From Bugulina stolonifera (taxonomy: Eukaryota; Bryozoa; Gymnolaemata; Cheilostomatida; Bugulidae): a stretch of DNA of 64,000 bases. The stretch lies in contig OW285189.1 of NCBI GenBank assembly GCA_935421135.1, forward strand, positions 22,136,298-22,200,297, in the 5' to 3' direction. Shown here piece by piece: positions 38,001 to 46,917 of the stretch. The translations under genes were made by a program, and so were the position numbers. The notes under the pieces were generated by a model. It searched no databases and was not told the origin of the DNA. It worked only from the letters and a program-made list of their open reading frames with translations. How positions within the stretch are numbered: position 1 is the first letter of the stretch; each line of letters begins with the position of its first letter.

Positions 38001-39507
38001 TGTATATTACACACTAAGATGTAATTAGTAGAATCAGCCTACCATCCACCAAGAAAATCAAATCAGGTATGTGATTCTCTTTCATTTTGTAACAACCAGA
38101 AAATCTAGCTAAAACCCTAATACATTTTATGTATAAAATATACAGCGTACTACAATGTATACTGCATGACCTTGGCACTATATTGTTGTACGAAGTATGT
38201 ATTTGATCATCTCTGCATTTCTCTAGTGTTTCTGTGCAGTGTATCAATTTGTAGTGAGCTGTGTACTTACTATGATATCTGTGAGTTGCTAGGCTCTGCA
38301 TGAAGTTGAAGTAGAATGTAGATGCAGCTGTAGGTTAATATCCCTGACACAGCTGGTACAATAGAAATAGCTCCATGTATAATTGTCTGTATATCCAAGC
38401 AAAACATGGAACATGGGGAGGAGGTAAGGGACATAGAGCAGCACCCCATTTACAAGTACTTACCATTTGCATAACCAGATGCTATATTGGTATGCTTTTA
38501 GTGCTCAGATAATGCCTGTGGTTGGAAAATCCAAATATGCAGACCTCCACCCAGCCAATCAGAGGGCAGGATTTCTGATTGTTTCAATAAAATCATTATT
38601 ATGGTTGTACTGGATACCCACAGTGCTACAGTCTACATGTTACATGGTTATACAGTTAAGATTGTAAAAGTAGAAATTCCTGTCTACCGCATGTAGGTGA
38701 AGGTTACTGTATACCAGGAAGAAAGACAATACATTACACAAGAGGTTACACTAATAATATACTATACAATAATATGGCAAAGAGAAGCAGTATTACATTT
38801 TCAGTATAGAACAAGAAATATCTACATTCATTTTATACTTTGTATCAACATAATAATAAATTTCCTTCCATGTACAACACCTGTACTTACTCATATGTAT
38901 AAAGAGTGGCCAAATCCCTTAACATTATGGCTATTATGGTGGCCTTAATACAAGGGGTGTCTCGTGTGAAGTTGGTTTAGAGCGTGTCTACTGCTCACCA
39001 GTGAAGCTTCCTTTTTACCATTGCTGAGCTGGTTTAGTGGTAATTTGTGTTCTGTTTACTGTGCAAGGTGATTAGATGTGTAGAGGCCTTCTCAAAAGAA
39101 GAGAAAATGGGCGAAAAGAAGAGCGAAGAGCGATGGGACAACTTCTTAGTAAAACAAAGAAGGCAAGCTGTATTTTGTTTTTATTTTATTAGTTTCTACA
39201 AATAGTATAGTGCTCATACATGACATACACTATTACACGACATACACTATTACATGTGTATAGTATTTTATTCGATGATGGTTCTACTTGGTGTACACTA
39301 TTTACCTGTTTTGATAAGAGTAAGGATGAACAATTGTCTTCATTCACTTTCATCTGCATAATAATATAGTGTACAGAACTCTAAACCAATCAGCCTGTTA
39401 GGAATAAACATGTATATGTACAATGTATATTTATGTTTCTGGAACAATCCTAATAATATCATGTTACTTACTAGCAATCAAGATTTTACTTTGTACTCTG
39501 CAATCTG
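29078..39507. other. Long AT-rich intergenic region, nothing firm
   Basis: About 10.4 kb upstream of the SH3 gene with no supported multi-exon gene, RNA gene or complete mobile element. The only stretch of coding-like composition is at 33161-33382. Confidence 0.5.
33203..33382 (+). CDS. Weak candidate short ORF, 59 aa
   Basis: A locally GC-richer stretch reads open from an ATG at 33203 to TGA at 33382. It has a hydrophobic N-terminal segment (FYILLFFKTIPITFANVM) and a C-terminus rich in Cys, Leu and Gln. The frame extends upstream to 33161 without ATG. No family recognised. It could be an isolated exon or chance. Confidence 0.2.
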   Translation: MFYILLFFKTIPITFANVMTMIDAFSCVLMKHQPDISSESLCTIYEKLFQLRMNLKQCR

Positions 39508-39515
39508 CTCTCCAT

Positions 39516-40245
39516 CAGGGGTTCCCAACCTGGGGAACATGATTGTGCGACTGTTCGAAAAAAACAGAAAAAGACAGTTCGAAACAGTCGAAAGTGGACA
39601 GTTCAACACTGGACAGTTTGAAATGCCTAACCCAAACCCCAACCACTAGATTTCAACTAATTTTTATTTTAATGTTATTTTTTTATTTAATTAATTTGAT
39701 CAATTAAAGAAAATTTATTATCTGCAAGTTGTGTTCTTCTAAATGACTGTAATCTACAGTTTCGAACTGTCCTGTTTCTAACTGTCCAGTTGTGAAACGT
39801 CCTGTTTCGAACTGTCTTTTTCGAAATTTCCCTTTACATGTACATGTACCCCTAGGGGTAAATTTTAGAGATCTAGGGGGTACAAAACAAGATATTAACT
39901 TGATGAATTTTCGACAGTGATTTTCAGTTACAGACTACATGTATATCAATTATAAATTATCATTGTCTATTACTGAACTGAGGACCAAATGGCTCACTGA
40001 TGCAAATCAAGTTGAGCTAAACCAGTGTGAAGCCATAAAACACTACAATCGATGAAAGTTATAATAATATTACATAGTTATCACTAAATAATTGATAAAT
40101 AAAAACTTCGTTCCATACTGCATTTTGACAATGTATTCATGTAACATGTAAAGATATCCTTGATTAACCACAGTTTTTTCCTACAAAAGAGTACGCTGTT
40201 TGCCATATGACTGCTAAGGGTTATTTAAATGGTTGGAAACGCCTG
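39516..40245 (+). mobile_element. Non-autonomous hAT-type element with 8-bp target duplication
   Basis: The left end CAGGGGTTCCCAACCTGGGG and the right end (complement CAGGCGTTTCCAACCATT) fit hAT-type termini. The flanks CTCTCCAT (39508-39515) and CTCTACAT (40246-40253) match 7/8, the 8-bp duplication expected of hAT transposition. No transposase frame. A second inverted-repeat element is nested inside. Related fragments occur at 57396-57520 (opposite orientation) and 58667-58800. Confidence 0.75.
39542..39832. mobile_element. Inverted-repeat element nested in the hAT copy
   Basis: About 290 bp absent from the related copy at 58667. AAAAAGACAGTTCGAAACAG near 39568-39588 is the exact complement of 39792-39811, with further TTCGAA-containing words repeated in both arms. 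The centre is A/T-rich. ACATG at both edges may be the target duplication. Confidence 0.55.
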
Positions 40246-40253
40246 CTCTACAT

Positions 40254-42339
40254 AATAGAAGACTGGTATAGTACAATGAAAGTATTGCGTGGGGTCAGAG
40301 CAAAATTGTTACAAGTACAAATTGAAATTTTTTGACCCTTGCTGACAGAATAGTACTTTGCAGATTGTTGAATGATTTATCAATCACTTTTTTGACCTAT
40401 TTTATAACATAATCCTATGTATATTGGCTGTAAATAAAAATATTTTGTCTAGATAGTCTCAATTATCGGAAAAATGCCTGTCATTTCAAGAATGCAAAAT
40501 TTTTCGCGATTGCAGTTGTAACAATTTGCACTAGTAGTATCAATGTACATTGGTAAAACAGTTGTACACAATTATTGTGTACTACTATTTTACCAAGGTA
40601 CATACTACTAGTGCAGGAGGGACTACTTGTTGCCTAGTTTGAAGGCTAAAAAGTTGATTGAAATACTTTGCTTCTCTGAGTATTGAAATTAGAATAATAT
40701 ACAATGTATATATATTATATATTTTATTTGTAACTTCATAGGCTCAGTATTACATAATACATTGTACATGCTACGACCAGTCTAGGCAATATTAATTGCA
40801 TAAAGTCATGAAGGCCCATAGGCTTAATTAGTGACAGTAATCTGTGAATTAGATGTATCTTATCGACCATGACATTGCTTCCTTCTGCACCATAATTAAA
40901 GAAGTATAACTTGAACACACTTTCTTGTTGCACAGTATATCTTAGGGTGTATACAGCTACATGATTGTGTACTATTGTAATACTGCATAATAATTGCAAA
41001 TATACATGTTACTGTTTCTGAATAAATAATATTTAAATTTGAATTTTTAGTGTAATGAAAGTCCAGTAATACAATATTGTACAAGAAAGTAAAAGAAATT
41101 ATGTAATTAATTTAGTTTGGGCAGATGTTTGGCTTCTCCTGCTAATATTTTCAATTTTCATGAGAAAAGAAAGAGCCCATCATCAGTTTTATAAAGTGTA
41201 ATTACAAAATTTGAAGTGCTTTTGTATTAACAAAAGATGATGATTTATGTGCTAGAAATCTTATTTAAATTTAAACAGACAAGCAGACAAGCAAACAGAC
41301 TAAATATAATTAAAATAGAATCAGTATTACTCAGTGAATAGTAAGGTGACATTTTGTTTGCAATTATGTTTCAGCCAGCAAAACAAAGAAAGCAGATGCA
41401 CGATGCAATTCTGCAGTATTGATAAATCCATGTACAAAATACGGATTTCAGTGGAAATCAACAAAATAACTTGACAATGTAGTCTAATATGGTTGCAGCT
41501 ATAAAATATCTTTACCTACTAGTCAATGTGCAAGTGAAGACTTTTGTTTTGTTGTTTTATCTAATTATTAGTTGTCTAACAGGTACAAATAATTGATAAT
41601 CCAGATATACATGCAGTACTGCATGTGCATCATCTCAAATGATATGGATACTACATATATTTAATTTAGACAGTGAATGTAAGGGGTGCTGTTGAGATAC
41701 TACTGCAGCTACAGAAAAACTTTCTGTCTTTGTTTCCTACATAAACTCCAAACTAAACAGAAAATTGCAATTGGGAGCTAAGCTACAAAAATTTATGTAC
41801 GTCAGCTATCTTAGTTTTGTTTGTCTCAGCAGAACTAATGCACATTCTCGGGATGTCTGACTTTCCTTTTAAGTTCCCAAAATAAAAATGTTTGTTTTCT
41901 CATTTTAAATCTTAGTTGGTCATTGTTTGATTTTTCTATCTGTTTCAGAATTTGGTATTATTCGTGCTTTTAAATTCCACACAATATACTTTAGCATTGA
42001 GATGAAAAGAAGAAATTACTAGTCTAGCTGTAAAATTTACAATCCAGTGCATGCAATAATTTTACTTTCAATCTTTCTGGAAATTTTACCTGTCGCATAT
42101 GTTCGATTTTTTGACACAAATAATGTATTTTATCCTTTTATTATATTTTACAATCTGTATTTCTGCAAGCACAAATAAACTTTTGGTGGTGAAAATATCA
42201 TGAACCTTCAAAGACTGTTCCATGACGTTGTCACAATATTTATTACAGCAAGTCATAATACATGGGGCTATAAAGGTAGAGGTAGTGAAAAAGAGAGTAG
42301 AACTGGGAAATATACATTTTCTATTCTCGCCAACAAAAA
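40254..42339. other. AT-rich intergenic stretch
   Basis: No gene or complete repeat recognised between the hAT element and the duplicated locus that the Polinton interrupts. Confidence 0.5.
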
Positions 42340-42797
42340 GACACCAGCTTGCTATTTAAGAAAGTTACTGTAGACCGGCTGTTGAATCATCCAATCAATG
42401 TCTGCTTTCCTACAAACATTTCAAGTGCTGGACCGGTTAGTGGGAGGAGTCAAGAGAAGTGGGTTTATAGCATGCGAGTCCCATCTTCCATTTTACTATA
42501 TTTTATAATATTCAGATAATCAGTAATAAATGTATGTAAGGGCCCCTCAGGCTAGCATTATAAATATCATTGTACTACAGGATGCAGAAAGACAAACAAA
42601 CTGTAGTATATAAGGCTGATCCTAGAACACTGATGGCACATTAGTTTTAGATTGCAATGTTGAAGGGTCTGTTGTTAAACTCTTTTTGGCAGCCTTCCAG
42701 CTTAATAAAGACCATGAAAGGCCTGCAAAAAGAAGTACTCAGTAGGCTTACAACGTGTGCTACTAGGTGAACAGGAAGGACTGATGACAATTCCGTC
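42340..42797 (+). promoter_or_regulatory. Promoter-like left half of a duplicated locus, cut by the Polinton
   Basis: This aligns by eye with 62945-63290: a shared AATCAATGTCTGCT block (42397 and 62993), then a TATATAAGGC TATA-like box (42609 here, 63181 there), then related leader sequence ending in AGTTGAAG/TGTTGAAG. It is interrupted about 190 bp after the TATA-like box. A 37-codon ATG frame lies at 42658-42771, with no family recognised. Confidence 0.5.
42792..42797. repeat. Target-site duplication, left copy (TCCGTC)
   Basis: Exact match to 53466-53471. Six bp is the length made by Polinton integrases. Confidence 0.93.
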
Positions 42798-43520
42798 AGT
42801 AGTATAGTCAGTGCACTTCTAGACAGACACGCACTCATTGACCCCTGTTTTCAACCAATCACAAGCCGGTATTTCCGATTTCAACCAATCACAGAAGAGC
42901 ACAAAAATTTTGCACACGACCTTGCCAAGGTCACCCCAAAATCCCCCCTTCTGATTGGTCGAAAAAACATTTGCACACTTGACCCCGAACCCGGCCACGA
43001 CCCCTTCCCTTCCTCCTTCCCACCCTCCTCCCCTCCCCCTCCCCCACCTCCCACTCCTCCCTCCTCCCCGCCACCGCCCTCGTCCCGTCCGCGCCACCGC
43101 CGTCGCCGCCGCCGCCACCGCCGCCCTCACCACCGCCGCCGCCGCCGCCACCACCACCGCCCTCACCACCGTCGCCGCCCCCGCCGCCGCCGCCACCACC
43201 GCCACCACCACCACCGCCGCCACCACCACCACCGCCACCGCCGCCGCCGCCGCCACCACCACCACCACCGCCGCCGCCGCCGCCGCCGCCATCACCGTCA
43301 TCACCGCCACCCCTCCTCCGCCGCCGCCCACCCTCCCCACCCCGCAACCCCCACTCACCCGAACGACCAATCGTTTGAGGCGGTCAAGCCGCGTCCGCCC
43401 ACGTTGCGTGCGGCGCCGACCGTACACGTGGAGGCGACGCCGGTGCCCCGTATCCACCGGGCCAAGCGACTAGGCAGCGGCCCGCCGCCCATTCCGAGTT
43501 CCACTGGGGTGGGACTATAA
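42798..43520 (+). repeat. Polinton left terminal inverted repeat
   Basis: 723 bp, complementary to 52744-53465 with about one substitution (near 43179) and one single-base indel (C-run near 43043). The outer part has several CCAAT boxes (42857, 42884, 42953 in reverse, 43367). The middle (about 43060-43330) is almost pure CCG/CCA triplets. The inner part has GC-box-like CCGCCC and ends at the TATA box of the first gene. Long frames here on both strands are triplet-repeat artefacts. Confidence 0.95.
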
Positions 43521-43523
43521 AAG
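43516..43523 (+). promoter_or_regulatory. TATA box for the first Polinton gene
   Basis: TATAAAAG straddles the inner edge of the left TIR, 61 bp before the ATG at 43577. With the CCAAT and GC boxes inside the TIR it makes a conventional Pol II promoter. Confidence 0.7.
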
Positions 43524-43576
43524 ATAAGTTTGACTGATGATAGTATTAATACAAAGAAGACTTAGTCATAGCAAAC

Positions 43577-44905
43577 ATGTCTTTTCTCACCAAAGGAGCA
43601 GCGGGGAGATATGTACTTTTAAAGGAAGTCCTCCCGAAGTCTGTATGGGAATATATGATCAAAAGTAATATCGAAGAAACGAATAGTCCATGGATGTGGT
43701 ATTGGGTTGACAGACTCGCTCATAATTCCTTAGTGGTAGAGCTTGCCATCTATTTTAGAACACTTTCACTCTCTATGAATATCCCTTTTAAGATAGGAGA
43801 GGAAAAGTTGAGGAAAATGGCACTTTGTTATGAAGACTTAACAGGAGCTAGGTCAAGATTTTCATCTATGGTAGAAACAAAAAACGCATCCGTTTCTTCT
43901 CCCTTACTCCTTCTTAGGAATGCAGAGTTGTCAACCTGGTGTAGAGTGGAGGTTGAGAAGATTATTGAAGATAGAAACTGGGATGAAACTGGTGTGGGAG
44001 CGGAGGCCACTTTTAACACTCACTTCTTACTATATCTGGATAATGAACCTGGTGGGGAAGGTTCAAAGAATGAACTCTATCATAGAGTATTGAACATATT
44101 AAAGGATGGGGCAAGAAGATGTCGCTTTGAGGATGGGAAGGAGAAATCGCGAGCGAAGAGGAGTTACAATGAAGAAAGCATCCCTGGTTTAATTCTTAGT
44201 AGAGGTAATACGCTATATGCAGGGCGATTGTTTGGAGAACTAGATCCATCCAAAAATGGGTTAGAGGTGATAAGAAGTCCTTCACCAGGAGATGCTAGAT
44301 TAGAGGTGAGAGAGACTTCTACAGGAGAGACTAACCAGGTTATGATAGAAGAGGTTGAAATGTGTGACATTGGAGAACTAGATTCATCCAAAAACGGGTT
44401 AGAGGAGATAAGAAGCCCTTCACCAGGAGAAGCTAGGGTGGAAGTGAGAGAGACTTCTACAGGAGAGAATAAGCAGATTATGATAGAAGAGCAAACTCAT
44501 GTAGAAACTAAAGAAGAGGTTGAAATGTGTGACAAAAGGGAACAAGAGATTAGAAAGATAGAACAAGAATTGGCACTAAAGAAAGTGGAATTGGCGGGAG
44601 CACTGGGGTGGAAAGAAGCACTAGAGATGCAACAGAGAATTGATGCAAGAAAAGAGAGAAGAACAAATCGCATTGCCTTCTTAGAAAAAAAGTTAACAGA
44701 GGAAAGAATGGAAAAAGAGAGGTTAATGATGGAAATCGAGCGTTTGCAAAAAGAAGAAGAAGAAGAAAAAATGGATAGTGTATCAATTATTGATCACATA
44801 ATTCCCCACCTGGCTAACAAACTAGATGATAATGATGCAAAAGCAGAAGGGGAAGATAGTAAACTGCCACAGTGGGTTCCAACAGGAGAAAGTAATGATG
44901 AATAA
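43577..44905 (+). CDS. Polinton ORF1, 442 aa, unknown, coiled coil and tandem duplication
   Basis: First gene after the left TIR. Residues 1-200 look globular and Trp-rich near the start (ETNSPWMWYWVDRLAHN). Residues about 220-265 and 266-311 are a 46-residue tandem duplication (138-bp period) whose cores are GELDPSKNGLEVIRSPSPG and GELDSSKNGLEEIRSPSPG. Residues about 315-400 form a highly charged coiled coil, ending in an acidic tail. No polymerase, helicase, primase or nuclease motif is visible. Its place beside the terminus and its strong promoter could suit an early or replication-linked role, or a structural/fibre-like protein; both are guesses. AATAAA overlaps its stop codon. Confidence 0.85.
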   Translation: MSFLTKGAAGRYVLLKEVLPKSVWEYMIKSNIEETNSPWMWYWVDRLAHNSLVVELAIYFRTLSLSMNIPFKIGEEKLRKMALCYEDLTGARSRFSSMVETKNASVSSPLLLLRNAELSTWCRVEVEKIIEDRNWDETGVGAEATFNTHFLLYLDNEPGGEGSKNELYHRVLNILKDGARRCRFEDGKEKSRAKRSYNEESIPGLILSRGNTLYAGRLFGELDPSKNGLEVIRSPSPGDARLEVRETSTGETNQVMIEEVEMCDIGELDSSKNGLEEIRSPSPGEARVEVRETSTGENKQIMIEEQTHVETKEEVEMCDKREQEIRKIEQELALKKVELAGALGWKEALEMQQRIDARKERRTNRIAFLEKKLTEERMEKERLMMEIERLQKEEEEEKMDSVSIIDHIIPHLANKLDDNDAKAEGEDSKLPQWVPTGESNDE

Positions 44906-44945
44906 AAGTGTATAGATTCCAATCGTTCTCTCAAACAAGGGCAAG

Positions 44946-45353
44946 ATGTCAAAGCAAGAGGTAGTATGTAGAAATGAGAATTATGAAGATGTGGCTGATG
45001 GTCTCTTAGATGAAGTAGTAGCTATCTCTGCTGAAGAGGGAAGGGAGCAAATAGGAGAGAGAAGCAACAAAAGAAAGAAGTTCACATTCTACATAATCAT
45101 AATACTATTTATACTTTCTTGCTCATCTTTATCACCATCAGTTTACACATATCTAAGTGATAGGGAACCACCCAATGGCAAAGACAAAGGAGTACTTAAG
45201 CAAGGACACTTTTTAAAAACAAACACAACTCTATTAGCTACTCAACTGGATCAGCATGCGTCCACACCAAGAAATCGATCTTCGCTTGCAGAGTCCCTTC
45301 ACAGCTCTAGTCTGTGGTCCAACAGGGAGTGGAAAAACGGAACTACTATTTAG
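44946..45353 (+). CDS. Polinton single-pass membrane protein, 135 aa
   Basis: The acidic N-terminus (residues 1-35) is followed by a basic stop (NKRKK), one hydrophobic segment at about 46-63 (FTFYIIIILFILS), and a Ser/Thr/Asn-rich C-terminal part. Topology is probably type II. The ORF overlaps the ATPase gene by 98 bp in another frame, so the last 33 residues share DNA with the ATPase N-terminus. No homologue recognised. A membrane or attachment role is possible but unproved. Confidence 0.65.
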   Translation: MSKQEVVCRNENYEDVADGLLDEVVAISAEEGREQIGERSNKRKKFTFYIIIILFILSCSSLSPSVYTYLSDREPPNGKDKGVLKQGHFLKTNTTLLATQLDQHASTPRNRSSLAESLHSSSLWSNREWKNGTTI

Positions 45354-45915
45354 TCTTATTAGGAGAGTTGATGAAATTGCTTCACCCACTCCTGTTGAAA
45401 TCATTTACTGCTATGGAGTTTGGCAACGCCGCTTTGAGGATTACAAGGATAAAGTAAGGTTTCATTCAGGACTCATTGATGTAGAAATGGATATAGAGCG
45501 TGATGGGAAGAATCGCTGGCTCATCATTGATGACTTGATGGGTGAAGTCGGGGGGAAAGAGACTACTAATGCAATCTTTACAAAGTTCAGTCACCACCTG
45601 AACATAAGCGTCTTTTTCTTACTACAGAACCTTTTCCCGAAAGATAATAGAACAGTGTCAATAAACTCGCAGTACTTTTTCTTGTTCAAGAACCCCAGAG
45701 ACGGAATGTCTGTTACCAATCTTGCAAAGCAGGCTTTTCCTCAGAGTACAAGAGCTGTTCAAGAAGCTTTTAGTGATGCTACACGTAAGCCACACTCTTT
45801 TCTATTCTTGAATCTTCGCCAGGAAACCCCGGAGTGGGCTAGACTGATCGGTAATTTTGCTTCTGAGCACTCTCCCATGACTGTATATATCCCGAATACC
45901 CTGGAATATAAGTAG
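45256..45915 (+). CDS. Polinton A32/FtsK-like genome-packaging ATPase, 219 aa
   Basis: Walker A GPTGSGKT at residues 21-28 and Walker B WLIIDDL at 88-94, followed by sensor-like FFLLQN. This is the layout of the FtsK/HerA-superfamily packaging ATPases of Polintons, virophages and poxvirus A32. It would drive genome loading into capsids. The length fits the family. The ATG at 45256 lies just before the first strand of the fold, inside the preceding gene. Confidence 0.9.
   Translation: MRPHQEIDLRLQSPFTALVCGPTGSGKTELLFSLIRRVDEIASPTPVEIIYCYGVWQRRFEDYKDKVRFHSGLIDVEMDIERDGKNRWLIIDDLMGEVGGKETTNAIFTKFSHHLNISVFFLLQNLFPKDNRTVSINSQYFFLFKNPRDGMSVTNLAKQAFPQSTRAVQEAFSDATRKPHSFLFLNLRQETPEWARLIGNFASEHSPMTVYIPNTLEYK
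45907..45912 (+). promoter_or_regulatory. TATA-like box before the small virion protein
   Basis: TATAAG overlaps the end of the ATPase gene, about 70 bp before the ATG at 45981. Confidence 0.3.
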
Positions 45916-45980
45916 CATTCACATCTCTACTCTCTCCATAAACTGTCTTGGACTCGAAGAGAGCGCATCCATCATCAAGC

Positions 45981-46346
45981 ATGAGATACATTAATTCACC
46001 CGAGTATTCTCCAAGGTTGAGGAGGAATGCCTTGAGTATATATGCACTGACGAAAGCATCTGCAACCATCAGAGATTCAACCATTGCTGAGGCTAACAAA
46101 GACCTTATACTCGCTCTTGTTGAGTGTGCTAGAAATGTATTATTAGGTAATGTTCATCTAACTACCGCTCAGTTGAACTCTCTACGTCGACATAGAAGGG
46201 CCATTGAGGATCTCACCAACTCTCGTACTAGTGTGAGGCAGAAAAAGTTAATCCTACAACGTGGCGGATTTTTAGGTCTTCTTTTGAAGCCATTGGCAAG
46301 TTTACTCGGAGGTGTGCTTGGTGGATTAGGCGGTGGACGAAGGTGA
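45981..46346 (+). CDS. Polinton small virion protein with Gly-rich hydrophobic tail, 121 aa
   Basis: The first ATG is at 45981; the open frame upstream to 45948 begins at TTG and is excluded. The body is helical and basic (NSLRRHRRAIEDLTNSRTSV). The C-terminus is a Gly/Leu amphipathic segment (GGFLGLLLKPLASLLGGVLG) ending in RR. Small proteins with such tails are common in Polintons and recall adenovirus core/minor proteins, suggesting a membrane-active or DNA-condensing virion component. The function is inferred from composition and place only. Confidence 0.75.
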   Translation: MRYINSPEYSPRLRRNALSIYALTKASATIRDSTIAEANKDLILALVECARNVLLGNVHLTTAQLNSLRRHRRAIEDLTNSRTSVRQKKLILQRGGFLGLLLKPLASLLGGVLGGLGGGRR

Positions 46347-46347
46347 A

Positions 46348-46917
46348 ATGAGTCTCAAGTTTTCTAAAAAGTATCTTCTTATGGATAAACATACATATGA
46401 ATCAATGAATAGTAGAAACAACAAAAAAGAAGGAGAGCATCTACCCTCACTCTCTACAAATGGGGATCTACTCCTGGCAGAAAAAAGCAGAAAAGATGTA
46501 ATATCTAACCTCAAAAACTCTGATACAGACATCTACTCTCAGCTAGAGCAACATGCTCATAAAATGAATAAGTTCCTAAAAGAGTTGGAGAGATCACGCC
46601 ATCCGCAGCAGGAGTTGTATAATACATTAGAGGGAATTAACACTAGGTTTAATGAAATGCATACATGGAGACAAAGAGAAGAAGAAGCACAAGAGCGAGG
46701 GCGAGAGAAAAAAAGAGATGATGAAAAGAGGCGAAGTGGCTCAAGGTCACCACTACCACACCCATATAGGAGAGAAACAAAACCAGAGAGGTCAGAAGCT
46801 GGCGCACGTTGGAGTGGGAAGGGTGAAAATAGAAGTCCTATCAAAACTAGGTCTAGGCGAAAGCTTCCTAAAACCCCTCTTGCAAGCAATAGTAAAACAG
46901 AAAGATGGATGATATAG
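46348..46917 (+). CDS. Polinton charged protein, 189 aa, unknown
   Basis: Starts at ATG 46348, one base after the previous stop; an upstream GTG in the same frame is not used. Helical N-terminal half (NLKNSDTDIYSQLEQHAHKM), then a strongly basic, Arg/Lys/Glu/Ser-rich C-terminal half with GSRSPLPHPYRR and KTRSRRKLPKTPL, suggestive of nucleic-acid contact or nuclear import. It overlaps the integrase ATG by 13 bp. No homologue recognised. Confidence 0.7.
   Translation: MSLKFSKKYLLMDKHTYESMNSRNNKKEGEHLPSLSTNGDLLLAEKSRKDVISNLKNSDTDIYSQLEQHAHKMNKFLKELERSRHPQQELYNTLEGINTRFNEMHTWRQREEEAQERGREKKRDDEKRRSGSRSPLPHPYRRETKPERSEAGARWSGKGENRSPIKTRSRRKLPKTPLASNSKTERWMI

Noticed and set aside
39102..39200. 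Small charged ATG frame (MGEKKSEERWDNFLVKQ) as a first exon
   Set aside because: Only a GC-type donor is available and no downstream exon was found.
42955..43473. Long Pro/Ala/Thr- or Gly-rich frames in both TIRs (also 52807-53444)
   Set aside because: They come from CCG/CCA triplet repeats that stay open in several frames on both strands. No domain or promoter logic supports them.
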